Origin: Holothuria scabra
Lineage: Eukaryota; Echinodermata; Holothuroidea; Aspidochirotida; Holothuriidae
NCBI GenBank assembly: GCA_037179385.1
Contig: CM074195.1
Coordinates: 9,501,787-9,565,786 of the forward strand
DNA: 64,000 bases
Reading direction: 5' to 3'
The translations under genes were made by a program, and so were the position numbers. Within the stretch, counting starts at the first letter, position 1; every line of letters starts with the position of its first letter. Of the stretch, positions 25,901-37,900 are shown in pieces. The notes under the pieces are model-generated. The model saw nothing but the letters and a program-made list of their open reading frames with translations. It was not told the DNA's origin and did no database searches.

Positions 25901-28900
25901 GTTCCCCCATGACGTGTTTCCTGTACAGGGCATTACTTTTTTCAAGGATTATGAAGAATATGACCGTGTGGGGGCCGACTCTTGAGTAATAGGGGGTGAA
26001 ACCCTTCCAGAGGCTATAAACGCCTTCATTCCGAGCTACTTTGATGATAACATCCTAAAAAAATGAAGCAAATTACAACTCTAATGACTTTTCAATTTAA
26101 GGTGAACTCACCAAATATTTACATGATAATACAAATTTTATTAACAATGTCTCAACAATTTAGAAAATCATTTTGTTTTTTATTTTCCAATCACTCAACC
26201 CCAAACAACCCTATTTTCAAGAGAACAAACACTTTACTTGTTAAAATCTGAGTATCTTAGTTATTTTACTTGCAAGTGCTTTCAAATTGTCACAAACTTT
26301 TTAAAATAATGTAGCATGATGGGTTTTCAAATGACTGGCTGAAAGAGACTAAATGAGGTTTCACCCAAAAAACAAAGCAGTGGAAAAGCAGAATTGACAT
26401 CATTTTGAGAAATGTTCTTGTGAGGATAATATGCTACAGATTAAGCCTGACAGGAAGAAAATTACCTCTGAATAACAGCTAGCCACATAGCTCTAAAATA
26501 TGAACCATACATTTTGCACCAAGCTTATAATTTTTTCACCAATTTCCAGGGTCCCAATTTATGTCAAACCTACAAATATTTTTGGATCGCAAGTTCACAG
26601 TTTTTCCAAAGAGCATTTAATATTTAGTACACTGATAGTAAGTCCTCCTATTAATTTCCATTCAACTCTAACGATCCTCATCAAAAGTTTTTAAAATGTT
26701 TGCTTCATTTAGCATTCAAATTTCAAGGAATGAGAACTTGCCTTGGAAAAGTACAGAACAACAGAAGAGTGCATCAGCTGACAAAAAAGAGAACTCTTCA
26801 GAGGAAAACAAAAACTTGCAATAAAAAAACAACAGCTTACCAAACAGCAGACAAGAGAATGTGCTCTTTGCAACTATCCCAACAAACCACAACTTGTATA
26901 GCAGATTCACATTTACATACAGTACATCATTTTAAAGGGAAATGGGAGTCGCTTAATATGGATTTAAGTATTCAGGTTATGTGACTCAGGATTCACCAAA
27001 ATCTATGTGAGAAGATCTGAAAGTCAAAAAAACTTACAAACTGAAAGACAACTTTCTTACTTTGTGTTAGGAAAACTACTTTGGCAGTTCGAACAGACAT
27101 ATAATTCATGTACAAGAGCCAATCATGGGGGTGGTGGCAGCTTGTGCTGTCACATTTTAAGCCAATCACATGATTGATCCCTTATCGTTTAAATGATGCA
27201 AACAGTTTTCTGGGACGATATGTGCATACTAATGTGGTGCAGCAGTTCCTAAACAATATGCATTTAAGCTGCAAAAGAATTGATACACTTTTGCTTTTGT
27301 GAATTACAAACTATAAAGAAAGATATGTTGCAAAAGTCCAATTTATGAGATCTTCTCATTCTGGCCTGTTTTATGAATGCAGCAGTGTATGGTAATTAAC
27401 TGAGCATGTCTGACAGGTCAAAAAGTTGACTTCATTGGATGGGAGTTAATTTTGAATGAAACAGCATGCTATGAATTTCAAAAGTTAGGTGGTTTAACTG
27501 CACTGGCAACCAGTCATGAAAGAGCATGTAGAATGAATCAGGTGTGCTAAAAAATGCAGCACCTACAATGCATGCAAAATTACTAACAAGTAAATAAACT
27601 TGCTAACTACCAAATTAATGACGATGAGCTCTAAATCTTAAGAAAGAAGCTATAAAAAACTCTAAAATGAAGACAGATAAATGGATTAAACGGTGTTAAT
27701 ATGACCAATCAGGCAAAGCTATGGGGGCAGTCCAGCATTAAAAGTTGTGCAATTTTATGCCAAACTTAAAGTTCTAAAGGTAATATATTCTGTAGACTGA
27801 GCAGTTCTTTTATCTTAAAATAATTTTGTGCTTGACTGTGATAACTTTTTCCTCTTATGCAGTATCTGGCAGTCATAGTCCATTGTATTCTAATGCTAAA
27901 CATTTTCAAAATTTAATCAAATGTGCAAGACAGAGTTTCACATGTTTGTGACAATAACAGATATGTCAAACCCAGCTGTGATCCCATAAAATCTTAGAAC
28001 CTTTATACAAGGGGAGGACACATCATGTAAACTGAAGGTGCCTTTGACATCTCCTGAATTGGCTTTCCATTTTGAAACATCCCCATGAAATAAGCAGGAG
28101 CCTACATATTGGCTATAAAGCTAGTCAACCTTCTTTCCACATGCAAGAATGTATTGCTTCCTTATCTCTCTCATAGCTGACTTCTTTTGGCACTCATCAG
28201 CTGAAATTACTCCAAATTTCTTCCAGTTGTGTAAAGTTTAGTCAGTCTGTCGAAAAGCCTGTTTTACTAATGATAGTCAAGTTTCATTATTTCAAGATAC
28301 AACAATTTCTTCTAGGATATCAATCATCCAACAATTTTTTGGAACACTGAATTTTCTTAAGTCCTGAGGCAATAAACTAGGAATGTAATGTGTCTGGGCA
28401 AGGATAAGTTTTTGACAGTTCTAGGATGAGCTAGAAGTGAGCAGGTTGGCAGAATTGGAAATGTCTCTGTCTGGGGTGATGAATATCTGCCTTTAATTCT
28501 GCAAAATGATTAAGAAAAACAAAATCTTTTTCAATTTGTAAAATCTCATTGATTTTGTACTTACCAATGATCCTTTGTATTCTGGTTTACCATCTATTAT
28601 CTTCATATTCTGTATTCTGTAGAATATCATAAATATTCATAAAATTATATTTAAACAACCAAAAGTTCTATGTTCATGAATGAATACATACATTACTTTT
28701 AAACAAGAGCTTCTTCCATGCTAATGAATATTATACATTTACAAAAAGAAAATTCTGTGCCACTGAATTGTTAAAACACTTTTCAGAGATCCAAAGCATT
28801 TTCACATCACTACTACATCAAAGCTAAAAATCCAATTTATTTCACATCAAGGATTTCTAAATTTTAACCATATATATATCTCTATGGAGTGTCACTTTTA

Positions 28901-31900
28901 TCACAAGTACCACCCCTTTCTTGACTGCCAGGCACAAACTGTAGTGTAGTGCAAATCACTGGATGGTTAGTTAGTTAGTTAGTTAGATGGAGTTTAACCG
29001 TCCAGTTTCCAACCTATTGGTTCAAGTAAAGCTGGCCACGGCCTTTTTTTCAAGTAGTGGCTCAATGGCTTGTTTTCCCTACTCCATTGATTAGGTTGAG
29101 CATCACGCACAACAGCAGTAGGTTCCACTTTTAGGAACTTTGGTATGAATCGACCTGGGAATCCAACCAGGGCCTTCCACTTGAGAGACGAATGCTCTAC
29201 AATTAGACCAATCACTGGATTACTGGATGGTGCAGTAGCCAGTGACCATCGTGACAACTGTTGCCTTTTTGCCTAAGACTCTAAGGGTGGGCATGGTTGA
29301 TGAATTAGGACCCCACGAGAAAACATACACTGCTCTCACTACCTCCTTAGTGCATGAGTCATCCTTAAGAATTATTCAAGGGAAAATAAACTATTGAACG
29401 AATTTAATTGTCCTTGAAGCTAGAAAGGACTTGGTAAGTATTCACTGTGTGGTAGGATTTATATTTTGCGATGATGAATTTACAACTCTAAAGACCAGCA
29501 TAGTGTGTCAAAATTAAGAAAGAACAAAAATGTCCCGTTAAGTCTGCCTGTTTGATGTCACATATTTCCCATAATGCAATGCTACTGCTATCAATGGCTG
29601 TGTGCTTGAAAATTCAAACTTCTAAATGCAACCAGCAAATATGATCAAAGAAAAATATCAATTTTAGTATCATTGGTTACTGATATCACATGAAATCCAC
29701 ACACTCACTAATTCCACACTGCTTTGAATACATCACCATGGTTGCTGCCATGCTGAACATATACTGCAAATTAAGGCAGAGGACTGTCTATAGATCTTTT
29801 TCAAAAACAAATTTTTATTTAAACGAATCCATTAAATGTACCAGGGTCAATAACGTGCATGCTTGTGGTGTGGACACATTGTGTGGGAAGTGTAAAAGCA
29901 ATCCAGCCATAATCCAAAAGAAAAGTTGGCTGATATCATAAAGCATGCTTTCGCTGCTTTCACAAGTCCCCAAATCTAGGGAAGTACGCATTAGTGCAGG
30001 TAGCTAAGAAGCAACTGAGGACCATGTGTAACTGTTGCACTAGAACACTGTTGATTTTTGCCCGGCAGTGGGCATGGCTTACCAATTGTGGTGTCATTTG
30101 AAAGCGCTTCATATTTATATGGCCTGGGGACAGAATTTAAGATTGCCTTCAGTATAATGCAAAGGTTGCTCTGACATCCTGTACTTCTCTACATGAATAT
30201 GTACAATCTTCAAACTGGACTATTGACTCTAAAATAAATTTCATTTCATAATAAGTGTGTCAAAAATCTTTCAAACATTACTATTAGCATCCCAAAAATA
30301 AAAAGACAGCAGAGCTGTCAACATTGAGGTCTTGACATCAGGAAGATTTACCTCGTAAATCAGGAAAATTTCAGGGATTTGTGTGTAATTCAATGAGGGA
30401 AATTCTGTTCTCCATCAGGAAGATTTTATATTTTGCATGTCTGGAGGTGAAATTTTCAGGAAGCCTTCTGCAGAATCAGGAAACCTTGGCAGCTCTGGGA
30501 CAACCAAGGTTTCTACAAATCTCCAATCAAGAGACTGACAATCCTCATCCCCATTCCTTTTATCCCTCAGTCTGATACCCAGCCTGGAAGTCTAAATCAG
30601 AGAAACTTACAAGAGTGACACAGGGTCAGAAGAGGGGGAGGCGCAGGTCAGTTGTGCCAGAATGAAAAAAATATGGGGGGTTAGTTGAAAACTTGAGTGA
30701 GAACACGTACCTTGTTTTAGCAATATCTACTGGCATAGAAGCTATAGTAGTAACCAAACCGCTGATCATACTAGCACCAAAGTGACATCCAATGTTGTCA
30801 ACAAAATAACCGGTGCCCAGAAGGAACTGTTTGGCCTGAGAATATGAAGCCAGTTGAGCTGCATTGACAACCATGGCACGGGCAATGGTTGGACCACATC
30901 CCTAGGGAATAGATCATGTAATATCAAAAGTGAGTATTGAATATTTTCACCGGAGAAGGATTCAAAACTTACTGTGCATTTACCACTTGTAGATAAGGCT
31001 TATGGATCATTACTATTTCACACTGGATATTATCCAATTTTACATTTTAGCTCCCATGGGATGAATTAGTTATTTCTGACTAAATTACACTATCACTTAA
31101 AATTTTGGTGAAAAGAACATGAATATTTCCCTAAATACACTCCATAAAAAGGTACAGTCACAATATTAATAATATAATTTGGGGTTTAAAGTGTGTCTAT
31201 AGTCTCAAGAAACTTGTGAGGAGGAGTCTGGATGATACCCCCCTTCCCCCTCCTCCAACCTCTCTATTGATCATTTTAACCTGAGAGGGCATCTTCAAAA
31301 GTTGAAGCATCTTTCTACAGAGAAATAGAAGGAAGAGTATGATTCAGACATATCCAACCACAAACAGTTTACCACACATTTACGTAAAGATGACATATTT
31401 CACAACACTTATGAGTGAAAACATGCCCACATGATATTCTTTGTCTTAAGACTTGTACTCCTCCCATGTAAAATTAAAAACTGAAACTTCTTTTTTGTAT
31501 CAAGTCCAAACCTTTTGAATGCTAGCAGAAATAAAATTTTTGAGCCACAAAGTTTAAAAAAAAAATTAAAGAAGAAAAATAAATGTCCCACACTTGCACT
31601 GAACTTAGGATATTTAAGCACTTAACATTGTACTTCAAACAGGATATTTTTCTAAAGTATTACTTCTAAAACTTGAGATGCAATCAATAAATAAACCATT
31701 TAGACATGATGTTATAAATTAAAGCCTACTAATTTAGGCTAAAAATATGTTATGATAGTGAAAAAGACCAGAATATTCCTCATTTCCATTGCTGCTATTA
31801 TTTTTCCACCACTAAACATGTTACAGTTCTTCAAATTCAACAAATTTTTCCAAACCTACTGAGTTTTCTTCATTTACCAATGACAAATGGTCAGTCTTAG

Positions 31901-34900
31901 ACAATCCCCATCCCCTACACACAAATAACTGTTTTATGAGTGAGTGCTAAATGATTTAAGTAGGATTTCAAAAATTCGTGACCAGACACTTTTTCAAATT
32001 ATGTACAAAACCGTTACAAGTCAGGACACAGGAAAATTCAAAGTTTTAGCGTTTTCTGTGACTTTTGGACTTGAAACTTGACTTGTTATGCTAACTATAA
32101 GCATTGTGATGTGAAAGTGACCCTTTGAGACTCTCATTAAATTATCGATATCAACTCAATGAGCCTCTTTAAACAAACATACACCAGAATATTAGCACAG
32201 GCATGCTATCATTGGATCATTGGATACCCTCATGTATTGCTTGCATTAGCCCTCTCATCACCCACTATTCTGTGTTAGTGTACAGACCTACAGTTGTTTG
32301 ACCTTGTTCATTCAAAAATAGCATTTTGAAGTTAAAAAGATGTCACATGAGACAAATTTTGTTTGTAACTAACCACATTAAAACATTAAAACTCTGAGTA
32401 TAATGGAGCCTAAGAAAATCATGTTCTTCATTGTTACCAAGTGGGAATGAACACAGAGATATTACTTCTAAAGACTAGTTATTACTACGTACTTTGTGTC
32501 ATTATTCACCTTTCATGGGTTAGTTCTGATATGGTACTTTACTATGAATGAACATGCAGAGAGTGATTACATACAGTACTTGAATTTTGTACCTTCAGCT
32601 TGCATTTTATGACAGTCATATAAAGAACAATTTACCAGGAAGCTCAAAGAGCAATGACAAAATAGGATCACTAGATCAGCGAATGAGTGCATTCACACGA
32701 ACTCTCCAACAATATATCTCCTGGACCATTTGCCCCTACTTTCTACTTCAAATTTATGCTAAATTAGTAAAGCGTTGACATTATACTGTGATGATTAGCC
32801 TATGGAAGGATTAGGTTTAGGGAAAAAGGTTTGATGTAGTATTAGTTAAGAACTGAAACAGCTCTCAATCCTGGCCCATGAAATTTTTGATCCCCTCCCC
32901 CCCCCAGATCAAAGTCTGCCATTGCCTTAAGACATTGCAGTGTGTTTTGTAACCCCTCCTTCCCAATGCTGCCAGCCTGCCCCTCACTTCCACCTGGGCA
33001 CACTGGAGCAGAGGTAGTAGGGCAAGGCAGAGTGAAGTAGTGTCTTATTCCATGACACATGGCAGCAACACAACAATCATTTTAAACTTGAATGCTTCCC
33101 ATCGTAAGTCAAAATGTTCAACAATGTGATGAATCTTATTGCAAGTTATTTAACTATGATTTGCTTACAAGCTCTATGCCGACTTTAAAGTGTTCACATA
33201 GAAGCTCTTCTCATGATAGATGTCTCCTGTGTAATCTTTGATAAGGTGCCCAGATGATATACAATGGAAGCAGCACTTGAAACAATAAGGCTACGAGATT
33301 ACGAGGGTTCAAAGTTTCATCCTGGGGAATCCCATAAAAAGGTGCTTTTCCGTGGAAAAGCAATCCAAGTGTTCCCCACCTGAACTGCGAATTATTTGCA
33401 GGAATTTAATCCAAGGCCTTTTCCACTATTAAAATAAGTTATTCATAATCCCAGGCAGGTCCAACTGTCCAAACCTACTTACTGTATTTCAATCCCCTCC
33501 TACAATTTTCTTAAACTTGTCCTTTTCCTGACACAATCCTACTTAATTGCTTCAGGGCATACCCTACTGAGCATAAAGGGCACTACTGAGTAACCACTGA
33601 AACACTCTCAGTACATGATGTGTAATATGAGCTACTATGCATTCTTTGAATTTGCAGTCAATCAAAGAGATGAGCCCACTGAGGATTTCTCAAGACTAAA
33701 CGGTTAATTTGTAGTTTGGGCTGATGAAAAACTGCCTTTAATAGCCAGGCTAGAGCTGCCTTAGGTAACCTCTCACTGTGATGCTGCAGATACTGCAGCT
33801 AGTTTGCTAGAACAGATGTTAAAATTGCAGGAATGCCTTAAACCTGCTTGTAGCTACCTGAAAATCTTGACCACAACAAGGATAGAGACCTTTGTCCAAT
33901 GTCACATGATCAAGAGTCTATGAATGCCAGTTTGGGATTGTGTTATTTCCACTATTCTGCCATCTCTTGAAACATGCAAAGATTCCCTAGTTGAAGGTGC
34001 ATGGCAGAGTCAACCTAAAGTACCTACAATCTTGGAAAAAACTTGTTCTGACACCCCCCCCCCTCCCACCCCACCCCTTCCAATGTTGACCACTGTTATG
34101 CTGTTCATGGCAGAGAACAATTCTTTTCAATGAAACATTGGAAAGGTGAATGGGAGTTTCATGTTAGCCTACTAACTGATATTTATGAATATTATGAAAA
34201 ATGTCCCAACAGTTTTGTCCAAGACTGTAGATGTTTTCTCCTGTGCCTTAGGGCAGGAGCAGCACCATCAGCTATGCAGTAACACACAGCCATGAATAAG
34301 CTAGGCGGTCACCAAACATGGTCAAAACCCACTACAGGCTGATTGCAAGACCTACATGTCTTCACAGTGTCACATGTAGCTTGAAATTGCAGCTGTCTGA
34401 AACTTTGAACACAGCAAGGAGATAGGCCATTGTTCAAGCAGTAATGGATCTACAAAAGCTGATTCAAGGGAGTGTTATTATTTTCGCTGGTCTGCAACTA
34501 TTGAAATGTGCAAAGCTTCCTTAATTGGAAATACATGGCAGAGAGTAAACCAATCAATTGGCCAGTTCATTAGGTGCTTGTAAGGCAATGCCACAATTAC
34601 AGAACATGCCAAGTCCAGTCTGTTATATGACAGGAAATTACTGTCAAGTATTCTTTTCACTTGAAATTTCAGATTACATGATAAGAATTGTCATCAATGT
34701 TCTGACTCATGCAATGGGCAGACAAGCAGATGGACAGAGAGACAAACAGACCGACACACATACCCTCCATAGAGATGTAAAGCCTTCCTCTTTAACAATT
34801 CTTGCTAATGCATTGAACACACTGGTATAGCCTCTCCTCTGATCAGGGGGCAACCTAAAAAATAAAAATGAAACTGAATGTTTGACATCACAGAAATTTA

Positions 34901-37900
34901 TGTCAAATGATACCATAATTCAAAAGTGTATTAGAAGTGTGTAAAAGAAAGAAAATAAATGTTGAAAATGGTAACACCTTCAAGTTCAATTGTAAAAGAG
35001 TTAGCGCACTACAAGTAAATGGCAAATTAACATTTACTCAATAATAGCACTGGAAGATATGGTGTTGCATTTTGACCAAAAAAAAAAATGTAAAGATAAA
35101 TGCCCAACTAACATAATCGATCAATGAAGTTATGTTTCTAATTAGGGGGCAGGGACATTGCTCCATTTGTCACAAAGTGTCGACATAAGTTCATGGACTC
35201 ATTTTTCATGTTTGTTTGCACATGTTGTATCCTCTAATAAGGCTTTTGCCCAGAAAATTAATTTTTGAGAGTATCAATTTAGGTGGTAACAAAGTAATGA
35301 TCTACATCACAGTGCAAGCATGAAGCCTTAACCCTACTGTATATATATCATACCAGATTCAATCATTGTGTGACCCCAGGGACTGTAGTTAGTATAATGT
35401 GTAGTCTAGATACATGTTAACCAGCCTTTTTATTCTTACTTTTGCTTTTTAATTGCTTGTCTCTGAGGTTGACTTGCAAATTTCAGCATCTGCATTACGT
35501 ATCAGTCATGTTAGAGATTGCAAGATATATCACTGGCTAAAGACCACCTTCTAATAGATGAATCCGATCAGCACTTTTGTTTAGTGACTGAAGGCAGCCA
35601 TTAGTGGGGTTAATCAGCCGAAAATCGTCTTCATTTATTGTCTGCATGAATTTCAAATCCTCATATTCAGTGATATTGAAGGAATTAGTATACAACGTAA
35701 TGTACATCCATCCATGATACAGGTAAGCAAGGAAACTGAAAGATTAAAAGGTGATAGATCCCAGTTATGGCCGACTGAAATCAGACCATCACTTGCTGTC
35801 GAGATTCTTCTATACCAGGTACTTCAAAAGAATCTTGACTGCAGATTTACACCAAACATGACGTATGGTTTGCCCTTTCAATAATTTTGTTAAACAGAAA
35901 ATGGGGTAAAGGCACCTGGTTCTGCTTAAATCCACTTGAGTGCAACTTGGAAAGTAGATCAGATATGAAACTGGTTCAAACATATGGAATGTAAGGCATG
36001 TTAAGCAGTCAGATAGTTTTCTTAGACACATTGGTTTGGTTTGTTGCAGCTTTATGCCTTAACTTCAAACCTTCTGGTTTAATCTAGAGTAGCTGCATCC
36101 ACGGCCCTTTTTCCAGTTGTGGGTATTTGGATTGTTTCCCCTTCTCTTCAGCTTTGTAAAGTTAGTTAGATGGAGTTTTACAGCCCAGTTTCTAACCATT
36201 GCTTTAAGAAAAGCCAGCCAAAGCCTTCTTTCCAGTCGTGGCTCACTGGTTTGTTTTCCCTACCCCATTTCTTATGCTGAGCACCAAGCACAATGGGAGT
36301 AGGTTCCAGTTTTAAGTCTTCCGTATGACACGGCCAGGACCCAAACTCCAGACTTCCTGTGCAAGTTGGGAGGTTTTTAGAGAGTCACACACAACACCAG
36401 TAGGTTTCATTTTTAAACACTTTGGTATGCCTTGATATAGGATTGGACCGAGACCTCTAGGGTGATTGGCGGATGCTCTAACACTTACCCAAATACCCCG
36501 CCTAGATGAAGGGAAGACAAGGTTCTGTAAGAGAGGAGAACTCACCGTCCATCTGATGTCATTCTGATGAGTGAGAGATCAGCAGGGGTACCAACAAAAG
36601 CCCCTATTGCACCAGCTGTCATACCTACAAACAGAAAAGAGAAAATTATTGCAAAAAAAAACATTCAAATAAGAAACTTTCTTGTTTTTAAAGCAGCTCA
36701 TTGAGTTTATATCAATAACTTTAATGAGAGTGGCAAAGGGTCTTTACCACTTGACAATTCCTACAGTTAGCAAAAAGAGTCAAGTTTCATATCCAATAGT
36801 TACTGAAAAAGTAATGACCCCCAATGGTTTCTACAGACCCATACTTGGGCTAAAATGAAGTCATCAAGATGGTTACAAATTCCCACTTTTACCATAAACA
36901 AGCTACAAATATACTAACAAATCTCTGAACGGGTAATTCTCACTTTGTGCAAGTCAAAAGTGAAGTGTGCACTCCATGCCATATTGATGTTTGGTGGCCC
37001 TACACCTTTTGACAGTCATTAATGCAATTTGCATCCCATTCTCAAATCTTTTTAGCTACACCCTTGTACTGGCATACTTAATTCTACAACACTATGAAGT
37101 TGTTTTCCCTATCAAATCTCCATTCTGAATTGTTCCTAAAGTTCTCAAACTATGTATGGCAACTTTTCTGGACAGAGCAGGTGCATAGCCTAGTGAATGG
37201 ATGTACAATGTTTGCCCACAATTACAGGCAGACACAGACCACTGCCTTAACAATGCTTTCGCCATATGTTACACTCAAACTTCTGTGCAAAAGATGGACA
37301 TAGTTTTCATGGCGTATGAGCACATCACAGCAAGCACACTTACTTGAGTCATGATTTGAGTTAAAAGACCAAGGTGGACAATTTTATTGCATCAGTTTCA
37401 AAATAGATAGGGCAGAAGCAGCCCTTGGCAAAACAGAGCATGGGTAAAGCAAAAAATATCTATTCACAATATATGCAAAGCTGGATTGTAATTGCTTTGC
37501 AACTGGAGTTTCTTGGGTCCCAATTTACAAGGCCAACCTGACTATTTCATCCCTTGCACTGTCCAATAATCGACAAATTGTAAGCCATACTTACGTCACT
37601 TATTAGTTCTATTTAGACAACCCTATACCATACAATAACATTTGACATTGGTCTTCACTGCTCCATTACCAGTGGACTGAAGAGCCCTCACTCATTTGTA
37701 TTTCACATTTTTCCCTACATAGGGGTAAGGGTGCAATTAAAAAATGACACCAGAAAGCTGTTTGGTGCCTGTTTTCTCTTTTTCTTAAAAGTGCCAATTA
37801 GACCCCCAAAATATCATACCAGGTACTCCTTTTTTTGAACATGAGGTATATATGCATACATAAATGAAAACATTGTGACAGTCTCCCAGTCAACACAAAA

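Larger units (their letters stand above)
10919..28564 (-). other. SLC25A11: Last intron of SLC25A11 (17.6 kb), containing the two alternative terminal exons
   Basis: Bounded by donor GTAAGT after exon 9 and acceptor TTCACAG before the canonical last exon. Apart from exons A and B it holds SINEs, MITEs, two copies of the three-hairpin repeat and long AT-rich tracts. No separate gene was recognised inside. Confidence 0.8.

Noticed and set aside
22778..26054. A processed or tandem pseudogene of another carrier
   Set aside because: Only the last exon is duplicated, each copy with its own intron acceptor and in the same phase and strand as the host gene. A retrocopy would have joined exons and a poly(A) trace.
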